DNA from: Psychrobacillus sp. INOP01
GTDB lineage: Bacteria; Bacillota; Bacilli; Bacillales_A; Planococcaceae
Direction of reading: 5' to 3'
DNA: 64,000 nucleotides
Assembly (NCBI RefSeq): GCF_018140925.1
Contig: NZ_CP073315.1
Coordinates: 1,798,001 to 1,862,000 of the forward strand
Under the pieces are notes generated by a model. The model was not told where the DNA came from, did not search any database, and saw only the letters and a program-made list of their open reading frames with translations. Position numbers and translations under genes: made by a program. Shown here one piece after another: positions 9,234 through 18,055 of the stretch (positions are counted from its first letter, which is position 1; the number at the start of each line of letters is the position of its first letter).

Positions 9234-9994
9234 AGAGCCTGCGCTTTTCGCACATGCTCTTCTTTTAATAAGGAACAAATTGCCGCATCACAAAAATGTC
9301 CTTTTTCAAACGCCGATTGCCTTAAAATTCCTTCATATACGAAGCCTGCTTTTTCTAATGTTTTTTTTGATGCTAAATTTTCAGGATCAAAGAGTGCTTC
9401 AATTCGATTTAACTCCATTGTCTCGAAACCGTAACTTAGAACAGGCTGTAAAACCTCTGTCATAATCCCTTTTCGCCAAAACTCTGGAGTCACTTCAAAA
9501 CCAACCTCCGCTTTAAAATGTTCCTTCTCCCAATTGTGATAACCACAGCTACCAATAATCTTATTATCTTCCTTCGTAGCAATTCCCCAGCGAAACCCCT
9601 CTTTTTTATGGTATCGCTTTTGCCAATTTCCTATTAATACTTTTGCTTCCTTTATGTCCTTAAACGTATTCAAATCATAATACTTTGTGACCTCGTCTTT
9701 TGAAAAATAATGAAATACTTCTTTTGCATCACTAGCTTCAATCGGTCGCAAAAAAAATCGTTCTGTTTCCAATCTTGGAAATCTCTTTTTATGATTATCA
9801 TAAAGAAGTAAAACTACAAATTGAGCAATAGCTATTAACCCCGCTAAAATACTTATAAAGATACTGACCCAAATATGGTTCGCAATTTCTCCGTTTCCAA
9901 TAGGCCCTACTCTCGGCTGATACATAGAATAGATTCCCCAGGCATTACCAGATAGAATAGCGAGACCTCCCAATAATAATATCCACTTTCCCAT
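9230..9994 (-). CDS. RimJ/RimL-type GNAT with N-terminal membrane segments
   Basis: A 254-residue fusion. Residues 1-65 contain two hydrophobic segments (about 4-22 and 42-65); a basic stretch follows, and from about residue 72 an ordinary RimJ/RimL acetyltransferase begins with RLETERFFLRPIEASDA and ends in the typical NRIEALFDPENLASKKTLEK block. RimJ/RimL relatives acetylate protein N-termini or small amines. The membrane anchor is unusual for this family and would place the catalytic domain at the cytosolic face. It converges with degV, sharing the stop-codon bases. Confidence 0.8.
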   Translation of the reverse strand: MGKWILLLGGLAILSGNAWGIYSMYQPRVGPIGNGEIANHIWVSIFISILAGLIAIAQFVVLLLYDNHKKRFPRLETERFFLRPIEASDAKEVFHYFSKDEVTKYYDLNTFKDIKEAKVLIGNWQKRYHKKEGFRWGIATKEDNKIIGSCGYHNWEKEHFKAEVGFEVTPEFWRKGIMTEVLQPVLSYGFETMELNRIEALFDPENLASKKTLEKAGFVYEGILRQSAFEKGHFCDAAICSLLKEEHVRKAQAL

Positions 9995-10068
9995 TCAACG
10001 ACCTCCGTAATAGTTTCATTCGTTATATACTACCGAAAATCCTTGTTGAAATGAGATGCATTTTGTAT

Positions 10069-11271
10069 TTATATTTTCTTCTCCTCGTTTAATCTCTCGA
10101 TAAATTCTGAAATACTCATTTCACCTAAAACACCTACTTTGTGTTTTCGAACAGAAACTACATTTTTTTCCTTTTCTTGATCTCCTATAATGAGCATATA
10201 AGGATGCTTTTGCATAGCTGCTTCCCGAATTTTCAAGCCAATTTTTTCTACCCGATTGTCTATCTCCACTCGATACCCCATCTTCACAAGTTGTTGTTTT
10301 ATTTCCTCTGCATACACGCTATGTGCGTCGGAAATTGGCAGTACTTTAACTTGAATCGGCGATAACCACAGTGGAAAACTACCTTGAAAATGCTCTAAAA
10401 GAATAGCTATAAAGCGTTCAATGGAACCGTAAATTGCCCGATGAATCATAATCGGTTGGCGTAATTGATTGTCTTCGTCGATATACCTGCAGCCAAACTT
10501 CTCAGGCATTTGAAAGTCGAGCTGAACAGTGCCACATTGCCAGCTACGTCCTAGGGCATCTAATATATGAAAATCAATTTTGGGACCATAAAATGCTCCA
10601 TCGCCCTCATTTACTTGATATTCTACCTGCTTATGCTGAAGAACTGTTTCAAGCGCATGCTCTGCTTGATCCCAAGCCTCTACTGACCCCATATAATTTT
10701 CTGGTCGAGTGGATAGCTCTACCTTATAACTAAAGCCAAATTCTGAGTAAAATTCATCTACAAGGTCTATCACCTTAGCTATTTCACTTTCAATTTGCTC
10801 CTCCAAAACAAATAGGTGAGCATCATCCTGAGTGAATGCTCGAACACGTAATAATCCATTCAACGATCCAGAAAGCTCATGACGATGTACTAATCCAAGT
10901 TCTGCATATCTAATCGGCAGCTCTCGGTAGCTTCTTCGCTTACTATTAAAAATTAATACTGCTCCTGGACAATTCATTGGTTTAATCGCATATTTTTGAT
11001 CATCTACATCTGCAAAATACATATTTTCATGGTAGTGATCCCAATGTCCTGATTTTTCCCAAAGCTCCTGCTTCATCATAATGGGAGTTTTAATCTCTTG
11101 ATAACCTGCTCGTTGATGCTTTTCTCTCCACAAATCTTCAAGTACATTCCGCAATATCATCCCTTTTGGTAGATAAAACGGCATTCCTGGCGCTTCCTCC
11201 ATCGACATAAACAGTTCCAATTGTTGCCCTAAATTTTGATGACTTACTCTTTCTTCTGCTTTCACTGACAT
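10069..11271 (-). CDS. thrS: threonyl-tRNA synthetase lacking TGS and editing domains
   Basis: A 400-residue class II synthetase for threonine. It starts directly with the catalytic core: the zinc ligands are the Cys of KPMNCPGAV and the His residues of TQDDAHLF and IMIHRAIYG, motif 2 is around RHELSGSLNGLLRVRAF, motif 3 around GSIERFIAILLEH, and the anticodon-binding domain follows from about residue 300. The usual bacterial enzyme is about 640 residues, so the TGS and alanyl/seryl-editing domains are absent. GGAGGAATTAAC before the ATG fixes the start. Tandem threonine T-boxes precede it, so this is probably a starvation-induced second copy. Confidence 0.92.
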   Translation of the reverse strand: MSVKAEERVSHQNLGQQLELFMSMEEAPGMPFYLPKGMILRNVLEDLWREKHQRAGYQEIKTPIMMKQELWEKSGHWDHYHENMYFADVDDQKYAIKPMNCPGAVLIFNSKRRSYRELPIRYAELGLVHRHELSGSLNGLLRVRAFTQDDAHLFVLEEQIESEIAKVIDLVDEFYSEFGFSYKVELSTRPENYMGSVEAWDQAEHALETVLQHKQVEYQVNEGDGAFYGPKIDFHILDALGRSWQCGTVQLDFQMPEKFGCRYIDEDNQLRQPIMIHRAIYGSIERFIAILLEHFQGSFPLWLSPIQVKVLPISDAHSVYAEEIKQQLVKMGYRVEIDNRVEKIGLKIREAAMQKHPYMLIIGDQEKEKNVVSVRKHKVGVLGEMSISEFIERLNEEKKI

Positions 11272-11312
11272 GTTAATTCCTCCATTTTACATTTAAATTT
11301 TGTCTAACAAAA

Positions 11313-11565
11313 AAGACCACACCCATCCCGGTAAAGGGACGAGTGTGGTCGTGGTTCCACCCTAAATTTGCAACACGTAAATCTGTTGCTCTCATACAAG
11401 ATAACGGTTTCCCGAATATGGATAATCGCATAAATGCTTTCCCCACAATAGCTCCAAGGTGGTAAATCATTTGTTTTTCTTTAGGGGCTTTCAGTCGGTG
11501 ACCCCATTCTCTGATAAGAAAATATTAAATGATTCATGTCCTTTTCTTCGCTTGAATATTAAGTT
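11313..11565 (-). promoter_or_regulatory. T-box leader (proximal copy), threonine
   Basis: Read on the minus strand, the leader has the canonical T-box AGGGTGGAACCACG (11350-11363), and its terminator pairs GACCACAC with GTGTGGTC followed by six T (11313-11350). In stem I, ATCATTT pairs with AAATGAT and is followed by ACCACC (11458-11463), giving a threonine ACC specifier. It ends about 40 bases before the ThrRS start. Uncharged tRNA-Thr should favour the antiterminator. Confidence 0.92.
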
Positions 11566-11734
11566 TAGCTTTGTCTTGATTCAGTGACTTCAGGTATTCA
11601 ACTTGAATCAGCCATAATTATTGCGACGAGCTTGGCAAGAGCTGGTAGTTTGAACTTCCTCAGATTGTAATATATACAGCATTCATCCCCTACTTATAGA
11701 AGTGGGGGATGAATGCTGAAAGAAGCTAAATACA
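11566..11734. mobile_element. relic resembling an IS200/IS605-type element end
   Basis: Between the two T-boxes lies a perfect 18-bp hairpin (11678-11717) with arm AGCATTCATCCCCTACTT and loop ATAG, including one T-G pair. Hairpins of this form are familiar at the ends of TnpB-type IS200/IS605 elements. No transposase frame remains. The assignment rests on hairpin form and on the preceding segment GGTAGTTTGAACTTCCT. Confidence 0.4.
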
Positions 11735-11985
11735 AAAAGACCACACCCATCCCGGTAAAGGGACGAGTGTGGTCGTGGTTCCACCCTAATTTGCAACATA
11801 AAAAAATCTGTTGCGCTCATACAAGATAACGGTTTCCCGATCATGGATAATTACATAAATGCTTTCCCCATAATTGCTCCAAGGTGGTAAATCATTCGCT
11901 TTTCTTTAAGGGCTTTCAGTCGGTGACCCCATTCTCTGATAAGAAAATATTAAATGATTCATGTCCTTTTCTTCGCTATTTACTT
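11735..11985 (-). promoter_or_regulatory. T-box leader (distal copy), threonine
   Basis: A nearly identical copy of the proximal leader, displaced by 424 bases. The T-box AGGGTGGAACCACG lies at 11774-11787, the terminator at 11738-11774 and the ACCACC specifier region at 11883-11888. With the proximal copy it forms two consecutive decision points on one transcript. Confidence 0.92.
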
Positions 11986-12006
11986 ATTAAAATTATTATT
12001 GTTAGT

Positions 12007-12035
12007 AGTATATGCAACAAAATTTAAATAGTCAA
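12007..12035 (-). promoter_or_regulatory. sigma-A promoter of the T-box/thrS transcript
   Basis: TTGACT (12030-12035) and TATACT (12007-12012) are separated by 17 bases, placing the start of transcription just upstream of the distal T-box. No comparable promoter was seen between the two T-boxes. Confidence 0.8.
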
Positions 12036-12045
12036 CACTACTTTA

Positions 12046-13383
12046 TTATTTTTTCTTAATGTTTCGCTTCGCCATTTGCTGTAACGGATCCCAAACGCCA
12101 TTAAACGGAGGAGCATATGCAAGATCAAGATCCAATAACTCAGAAAAGCTCATTCGATGATAAAGGGCTGTTGCTAATACATCAATCCTTTTATCTACAC
12201 CATTTCCTCCAACAATTTGACCACCTAATAGCTGTTGATCATCCTTACGATAAATCAATTTCATATGCATTGTTTCCTTGCCAGGATAGTAACCTGCAAT
12301 GTCCGTAGCTTCCTGAACATGCACATCATATGAAATACCAAGCTGCTTTGCTTCATTCTCAGTCAGTCCAGTTTTTCCTAGCGTCAAATCAAAAAACTTC
12401 ATGATGGAAGTGCCGACAACCCCTTTAAACTCAGTCATTTGACCAATCATATTTAATCCAGCCATTCTACCTTGTTTATTTGCAGTAGTTCCTAGAGGGA
12501 TATAATCATTCAGTTGTTTAATACGATGAAAATGAGTTGCACAATCTCCTGCTGCATAAATATTTTCCACATTCGTTTCTAAATGATTATTTACTACAAT
12601 TGCTCCGTTCGGGTGCATTTGAACGCCAGTACCTTCTAAAAATTCCGTTGTTGGTTTAACTCCAACAGCTACTAAAACTAAGTCTGTTGGATAGCCACCT
12701 TTGTCCGTTATTATCTTATTTACTCGAGTATCTCCCGTTAACGATTGAACTTCCTCATTTAATAACACTTCCACGCCATTAGCCTTTGCATGTTCATGTA
12801 TTAAACATGCTACATCGTTATCAAATATGCCAGCAAGCTGATTCCCTCTTTGAATAATGCGTACCTTTTTTCCAATACTTACAAAGTTTTCAGCCATTTC
12901 TAATCCGATATATCCTCCTCCAATTATCGTAACCTGTTGAACATTTTCTAAATCTGCGATAATGGCCTCTGTATTTGGAATCGTCTTAATCGTATGAATC
13001 CCTAACAAATGACTACCATCCCATTCCGGAACTACTGGGGTAGCCCCCGTTGCAATAAGTAAACGATCATATTTTAAGATGAAATTATCTCTCGTTTGTA
13101 GGATGTCTCCTGACACAGTTTTATTTATGGGATCCACCTGAGTCACTTCATATCCTGTCTTTGCATCAATACCATATTTACTTCGGAACATTTCTACACT
13201 TCGAGCTATAACGTCTGTTGAAGAAGGCACATGCTGTCCAACTACATAGGGTAACCCACACTGCCCATAGGAATAGATATGCCCTTTTTCCAGCGTTGTA
13301 ATCTGAGCTCCTGGATCGTTGCGTACAATTTCCATTGCCGCACTCATCCCCGCTGCATCCCCGCCAATTATTACATAGTGCAT
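12046..13383 (-). CDS. CoA-disulfide reductase-like flavoprotein
   Basis: A 445-residue pyridine nucleotide-disulfide oxidoreductase. It has an N-terminal FAD motif (IIGGDAAGMSAAMEI), a single redox cysteine at residue 42 in YGQCGLPYVVG, a NAD(P)H-binding Rossmann motif (IIGGGYIGLEMAE) and the FAD-contacting AAGDCATHFHR. The lone cysteine, rather than a CxxxxC pair, is the mark of CoA-disulfide reductases, which keep coenzyme A reduced in low-GC Gram-positives; NADH oxidases of this group are the alternative. A 23-bp palindrome covers the probable -10 region upstream. Confidence 0.85.
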   Translation of the reverse strand: MHYVIIGGDAAGMSAAMEIVRNDPGAQITTLEKGHIYSYGQCGLPYVVGQHVPSSTDVIARSVEMFRSKYGIDAKTGYEVTQVDPINKTVSGDILQTRDNFILKYDRLLIATGATPVVPEWDGSHLLGIHTIKTIPNTEAIIADLENVQQVTIIGGGYIGLEMAENFVSIGKKVRIIQRGNQLAGIFDNDVACLIHEHAKANGVEVLLNEEVQSLTGDTRVNKIITDKGGYPTDLVLVAVGVKPTTEFLEGTGVQMHPNGAIVVNNHLETNVENIYAAGDCATHFHRIKQLNDYIPLGTTANKQGRMAGLNMIGQMTEFKGVVGTSIMKFFDLTLGKTGLTENEAKQLGISYDVHVQEATDIAGYYPGKETMHMKLIYRKDDQQLLGGQIVGGNGVDKRIDVLATALYHRMSFSELLDLDLAYAPPFNGVWDPLQQMAKRNIKKK

Positions 13384-13426
13384 GAAATTTCCCCCTCTGC
13401 TTTGCTTCTTTTCAGTATTAGTAAAC

Positions 13427-13449
13427 CTTTGTGTATATTATACACAAAG
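13427..13449. promoter_or_regulatory. palindromic operator candidate upstream of the CoA-disulfide reductase gene
   Basis: Eleven-base arms CTTTGTGTATA and TATACACAAAG are separated by one base. On the minus strand the palindrome contains TATAAT, the likely -10 box, so a bound protein would block transcription. TTGTG/CACAA half-sites resemble those of Rex, but the spacing is one base longer than usual. Confidence 0.5.
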
Positions 13450-13542
13450 AAAAATACTCTTAGGGTTTCTCACTAACACTATACCATTTATATTCTATGT
13501 AAAATGGGGATGCCCTAATAGTTGGACATGCCCACCTGATGT

Positions 13543-15579
13543 TTAAACTGCTCGGTTCCAGAAGCGATGTGCAGCTATAGCATTTAAAAAACTATCTACA
13601 AAGCTCTTGCCAGTTTCTTTGGAGAGAACTCCCTCTTGACCAGTAAAGTGAAGGTTATCGACTAGTTGCTCTCCGCTAAATGTAGCACCGATCGGTTTGA
13701 AATGCGCATAGGCTTCCTTGATGAAATATGAAGCCTCTTTTTCAAACATGGCCGTTTTACCATGCGAGCTTGCTACATACACTGCATCAAACAATACAGA
13801 ATCAGCAGTTAGGAATGTATGGTCTACCGGTAGTAGCGTCCCATCCGCTCCAGCGATTGATCCATGGTGATCACTCACTATTTCTGGCATTGTTCCTCCT
13901 GCTTTTAAGTCAGCAAGAATCTTAGCTAAATCCTCGTCAAATCCTTCTCCAACTAGAACAGCAATTTTTCGTGTTTGTGGTCTCATAATAGTATTCAACT
14001 GACTAAGTGCTGGTGAAGATTTTGTATTAGTGGGAGTACTTACACCTTGCACCACGAGCCCTAAATTTTCTGCCACCTTACTCGCTAAGTCCAAATCTAC
14101 ATGTGAAAACATTTCTAGTACTTGTTGACGAACGGTCAATTCTTTACATTTACCAAGCTCGAAGCTGAATGCACTAATAATATGCTCTTTTTCTGGATCA
14201 CTCATGCTATTCCAAAATAACGTAGCCTGTGAGAAATGGTCTTTAAAACTCTCACTTCTAGCTCGAACTTTACGAGCATCTATCTTCTCCTGATAATGTG
14301 TATACCCACCTTCCACTTCACTAACAGGTGTTGGAGTATTTCCAGCAAGAGAGTTTTTATGGTAACTCACTCTTCCTACATTAATCGTTTGTCTTCCATA
14401 TCCATCACGTTGATTGTTATGGAATGGGCAAACAGGTCTGTTTATCGGCAGCTCATGAAAATTAGGTCCACCTAGACGGATTAATTGTGTATCTGTATAG
14501 GAGAACAATCGTCCCTGAAGTAGTGGATCATTTGAGAAATCTATTCCTGGTACAACACTTCCTGGATGAAATGCAACTTGCTCCGTTTCGGCAAATACAT
14601 TATCTACGTTACGATTTAATGTCATCTTCCCTAAAATTTTTACTGGTATCTCTTCCTCAGGCCATAGTTTAGTAGGATCTAAAATATCGAAATCAAATTT
14701 AAATTCATCTTCCTCTGCAATTAGTTGGACTCCAAATTCATACTCGGGATAATCGCCATTATCAATCGAATCATATAGGTCACGACGATGGAAATCTGGA
14801 TCTTTCCCATTTAGCTTTTGTGCTTCATCCCAGACAACAGAATGGATGCCAAGTAACGGTTTCCAATGAAATTTCACAAAATGGGATTTACCTGCCTCAT
14901 TAATGAAACGGTATGTATTTACACCGAACCCTTCCATCATACGAAAGCTACGTGGAATGGCACGATCCGACATTGCCCACATTATCATATGTGCCGTCTC
15001 CTGATTGTTGGCAACAAAGTCCCAAAATGTATCATGAGCAGTAGCTGCTTGTGGAATTTCATTGTGCGGCTCTGGTTTCAAAGCATGGACCAGATCCGGG
15101 AATTTAATAGCATCTTGAATGAAAAAGACTGGAATATTATTTCCTACTAAATCATAATTCCCTTCTTCCGTATAAAACTTCGTCGCAAATCCTCTAGCAT
15201 CCCGTGCTAACTCACCAGAACCGCGTGATCCCGCCACAGTAGAAAACCTTACGAATACTGGGGTCTTTGTGCCAGGTGTTTGTAAGAATTTCGCTTTTGT
15301 AAATTCGCTCGCTGATTCGTATAGCTCAAACTCTCCATGAGCCGCATATCCTCTAGCATGCACTACACGTTCAGGAATACGCTCATGGTCAAAATGCGTC
15401 ATTTTTTCACGGAAGTGAAAATCTTCTATCAAAGTGGGTCCCCGTTCTCCCACTTTTAAAGAAAATTCATCCTCTGATAGTTTTAGACCCTGATTTGTAG
15501 TCATAGCTTGACCTTGATCATCCACTCGGAATTCTTCTAATTGTTCATTTTTGCTGCTTACATTTACTTTCTTATTCAA
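13543..15579 (-). CDS. katE: large-subunit catalase (KatE type)
   Basis: A 678-residue clade 2 catalase that converts hydrogen peroxide to water and oxygen. The distal His is in VVHARGYAAHGEFE, the flavodoxin-like C-terminal domain begins near residue 525 with RKIAVLVGEGFDED, and the heme-ligand Tyr is in RLFSYTDTQ. Length and both domains are intact. The start is TTG at 15579, preceded by GGAGGAGATAGC. A sigma-B-like promoter lies 40 bases upstream, consistent with stationary-phase and general-stress expression as in Bacillus subtilis KatE. Confidence 0.95.
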   Translation of the reverse strand: MNKKVNVSSKNEQLEEFRVDDQGQAMTTNQGLKLSEDEFSLKVGERGPTLIEDFHFREKMTHFDHERIPERVVHARGYAAHGEFELYESASEFTKAKFLQTPGTKTPVFVRFSTVAGSRGSGELARDARGFATKFYTEEGNYDLVGNNIPVFFIQDAIKFPDLVHALKPEPHNEIPQAATAHDTFWDFVANNQETAHMIMWAMSDRAIPRSFRMMEGFGVNTYRFINEAGKSHFVKFHWKPLLGIHSVVWDEAQKLNGKDPDFHRRDLYDSIDNGDYPEYEFGVQLIAEEDEFKFDFDILDPTKLWPEEEIPVKILGKMTLNRNVDNVFAETEQVAFHPGSVVPGIDFSNDPLLQGRLFSYTDTQLIRLGGPNFHELPINRPVCPFHNNQRDGYGRQTINVGRVSYHKNSLAGNTPTPVSEVEGGYTHYQEKIDARKVRARSESFKDHFSQATLFWNSMSDPEKEHIISAFSFELGKCKELTVRQQVLEMFSHVDLDLASKVAENLGLVVQGVSTPTNTKSSPALSQLNTIMRPQTRKIAVLVGEGFDEDLAKILADLKAGGTMPEIVSDHHGSIAGADGTLLPVDHTFLTADSVLFDAVYVASSHGKTAMFEKEASYFIKEAYAHFKPIGATFSGEQLVDNLHFTGQEGVLSKETGKSFVDSFLNAIAAHRFWNRAV

Positions 15580-15617
15580 GCTATCTCCTCCTCTATTTTT
15601 CTCTTCTCTATTTTTTA

Positions 15618-15642
15618 TTACCCTGTATGAACTTTCAAAAAC
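15618..15642 (-). promoter_or_regulatory. sigma-B type promoter of katE
   Basis: GTTTTT (15637-15642) and GGGTAA (15618-15623) are separated by 13 bases, close to the general-stress sigma-B consensus GTTTAA and GGGTAT. Confidence 0.65.
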
Positions 15643-15742
15643 CCTTTAAAAAAATTCAATATCAATTCCGATTAAATTTATAGGAATTACTATTGACTTC
15701 ATCTAGTTGAAGTAGTACGATTATTTCAACAACTCCATACTG

Positions 15743-15885
15743 CTTATTAAGAGAAGCTGAGGGACTGGTCCGATGATGCTTCAGCAACCGCCACAGCTGT
15801 GGTATGGTGCTACTTCCAGCAAGAAACTTGAGAGATAAGTGTACACAAAACTACTTACTCTTTTCATTTCTGGGAAGGGTTTTTT
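15743..15885 (+). promoter_or_regulatory. SAM-I (S-box) riboswitch with terminator
   Basis: P1 is CTTAT (15743-15747) with ATAAG (15835-15839); the conserved core reads AAGAG, GAGGGACTGG, TCAGCAACC and GGTGCTACTTCCAGC. The terminator pairs ACTCTTTTC (15857-15865) with GGGAAGGGT (15872-15880), with several G-U pairs, then a T-run. S-adenosylmethionine binding should switch off the operon downstream. Confidence 0.95.
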
Positions 15886-15945
15886 ATTTTCTTTAAATAC
15901 CAACTTAACTAATTGGAATAATTTATATTAAAGGAGACGACAACT

Positions 15946-17121
15946 TTGAATAATTTGTACATCAAAACGGAAAAACAGCAACTATGGATCGATCGTTTAT
16001 ATGTGTTAGAAGATAAATTTAAAAGTAAATCCGCCGAAATTGATGAGCAATCTATTTTCCCAAAAGAAAATGTGGAGGATTTGATCAAGCTTGGATATGC
16101 AAGCCTTACTCTACCCGAATCATATGGAGGCAATGGATTTTCTGTCTACGATATGGTTCTTTTACAAGAAACACTTGCTAGCTTTGATGCCAATACGGCT
16201 TTATCTGTAGGTTGGAGCTTAGGTGTTGTTGGTGAACTATTCGAAAACAAACTCTGGACGAAGGAGAAACTAGACTTTTTCGCAGCAGAAGTATTAAATG
16301 GTGCACTCGTAAATCGTTCCGTTAGTGAAGCACAAACCGGAAGTCCAACGCGTGGGGGTAGACCTGGAACTACTGCCATAAAAAACGGAGATTCTTGGGT
16401 ATTAAATGGACGTAAAATATTCACGACCGCTTCCCCTGTACTTTCCTATTTTTTAACATCTGCTTGGATTGAGGAAAAAGAAAGAGTCGGCTTCTTCCTT
16501 ATTCCTCGTAATACAGAAGGTCTTTCCATTGAAGAAACCTGGGATGTTATATCCATGCGCGGAACGAGTAGTAATGACTTAGTACTAAATAACGTATTCG
16601 TTCATGAATCGCATTTGGTAGAACTCCCTGAATTCGCTAGTGGCGGGAAGATAAATGGTTGGCTATTACATATACCAGCGACCTATTTAGGAATTGCACA
16701 GGCAGCAAGAGACTACGCAGTACATTTTGCCAATACCCATTCACCAAATAGCTTGAATGGACCTATAGCACAGCTACCAAATGTTCAGCAACTCATCGGA
16801 GAAATAGATTTGGAGCTTACGAAGGCTAGATTAGTCATTTATGGAGTTGCTACTGCCTATGACAATGAGTCTACAAAAGATTTACTTTCAAACGAAGTAA
16901 GCGTAGCGAAGCATATTGTTACTAATTCAGCCATCACTATTGTCGATAAAGCGATGCGTTTAGTTGGGGCTAAAAGCTTACAGCGAACTAATCCGCTACA
17001 ACGTTATTATCGAGATGTCCGAGCAGGACTTCATAATCCTCCTATGGATGATATGACTATTAAAAAACTGGCACTTTCAGCGTTAGAAGAGGTAAAAAAT
17101 AAAAACTTAGTGAAAAGATAA
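15946..17121 (+). CDS. acyl-CoA dehydrogenase-like flavoprotein, sulfur-regulated
   Basis: A 391-residue acyl-CoA dehydrogenase superfamily protein with the N-terminal helical domain, the beta domain (WVLNGRKIFTTAS) and the C-terminal helical domain. Under SAM control and followed by an importer, it is more likely a flavin-dependent desulfurising monooxygenase of the DszC/SfnB kind or a relative of Bacillus YdbM than a beta-oxidation enzyme; this is inference from context. The TTG start follows AAGGAGACGACAACT. Its stop codon overlaps the ribosome-binding site of the next gene, so the two are translationally close. Confidence 0.8.
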   Translation: MNNLYIKTEKQQLWIDRLYVLEDKFKSKSAEIDEQSIFPKENVEDLIKLGYASLTLPESYGGNGFSVYDMVLLQETLASFDANTALSVGWSLGVVGELFENKLWTKEKLDFFAAEVLNGALVNRSVSEAQTGSPTRGGRPGTTAIKNGDSWVLNGRKIFTTASPVLSYFLTSAWIEEKERVGFFLIPRNTEGLSIEETWDVISMRGTSSNDLVLNNVFVHESHLVELPEFASGGKINGWLLHIPATYLGIAQAARDYAVHFANTHSPNSLNGPIAQLPNVQQLIGEIDLELTKARLVIYGVATAYDNESTKDLLSNEVSVAKHIVTNSAITIVDKAMRLVGAKSLQRTNPLQRYYRDVRAGLHNPPMDDMTIKKLALSALEEVKNKNLVKR

Positions 17122-17132
17122 GGAGAATGAAC

Positions 17133-17984
17133 ATGAATAAGTATTTTAAATTAGCAGCAGTTGGATTTGCGTCTATTTCAATTTTAGCAGCTTGTAGTTC
17201 TGGAGAAGCTTCTACTTCCTCAGAAGGTGGAGATGTTCGCAAAGTAAAAGTAGCATATGACATGGCCTCTAAACCTATTTCTTGGTTAGACGACAACGGA
17301 AATGCAACTGGATACGACGTAGAGGTAATGAAACTAGTAGATGAACTGCTACCTGAATATGAATTTGAATATGTAGGAACTACAAGTGATGATCTATTAA
17401 TCGGAGTAGAACAAGGCAAATTCCAAGTTGGGGTGAAAAATGCGTTTTGGACAGAGGAACGTACAGAAAAATTTATATTTCCACAAAAATTCCTTGGATT
17501 AAGTAGTGCAGGTCTCGTCTTGAAAAAAGAAAATGAAGATATTAAGTCCTTAGAGGATTTTGCATCTGCTGGATACTCTTTGGCACCGATTGCTGCAAAT
17601 AATGCGCAGTATACAGTAATTGACGAATACAACAAAGCAAACCCTGATAATCCGGTTAAACTAGATGCTGGAGATGCATTTACAGTGGATGTAGTGCAAT
17701 GGGTCAATGAAGGTCGCGTTGACGGGGGAGTAATTATTGAAGGACCATTCCAAAAACAAGTTTTAGATGAAAGTGGTCCTTATTACAACCTAAAAGATGA
17801 AGTTGTTTACAATGAGTTTGCTGTTATCAAGACATGGCCATTATTCAACAAAAAAGAACAAGAATTTGCAGATGCATATGATAAAGCTATAAAACAATTA
17901 CAAGAAGAAAAGAAAACAAATGAACTTAGCACTGAGTTCTACGGCCGAGATCTTTTTGAAGTGTTAGACCAAGTAGAAAGATAA
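17133..17984 (+). CDS. ABC transporter substrate-binding lipoprotein
   Basis: A 283-residue extracytoplasmic solute receptor of the polar amino acid family (SBP_bac_3). The lipobox ILAAC places the lipidated Cys at residue 21, followed by a Ser/Gly/Glu linker. The receptor body begins with VAYDMASKPISWLDDNGNATGYD. The ATG at 17133 is seven bases after AGGAG; an ATG at 17127 is too close. As second gene of the S-box operon it probably binds a sulfur-containing compound such as cystine, a sulfonate or an S-methylated derivative; which one is unknown. Confidence 0.88.
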   Translation: MNKYFKLAAVGFASISILAACSSGEASTSSEGGDVRKVKVAYDMASKPISWLDDNGNATGYDVEVMKLVDELLPEYEFEYVGTTSDDLLIGVEQGKFQVGVKNAFWTEERTEKFIFPQKFLGLSSAGLVLKKENEDIKSLEDFASAGYSLAPIAANNAQYTVIDEYNKANPDNPVKLDAGDAFTVDVVQWVNEGRVDGGVIIEGPFQKQVLDESGPYYNLKDEVVYNEFAVIKTWPLFNKKEQEFADAYDKAIKQLQEEKKTNELSTEFYGRDLFEVLDQVER

Positions 17985-18001
17985 TATCGGATTCCTATAA
18001 G

Positions 18002-18033
18002 GGCTGCCTAGCGTAGGATGCGCAGGCAGCCTT
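18002..18033 (+). terminator. intra-operon hairpin between receptor and permease genes
   Basis: GGCTGCCT pairs with AGGCAGCC, with an inner GCG/CGC stem across a bulged A. Only TTTC follows. This probably attenuates transcription or protects the upstream mRNA so that the receptor is made in excess over the permeases. Confidence 0.75.
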
Positions 18034-18055
18034 TCAAAATATCACAGGGGGAATA

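Noticed and set aside
11273-11470. Open frame of 65 codons before thrS
   Set aside because: It runs through the T-box and its terminator, which explain the conservation.
13427-13449. Intrinsic terminator
   Set aside because: The palindrome has no T-run and lies upstream of a start codon over a -10 box; an operator is more likely.
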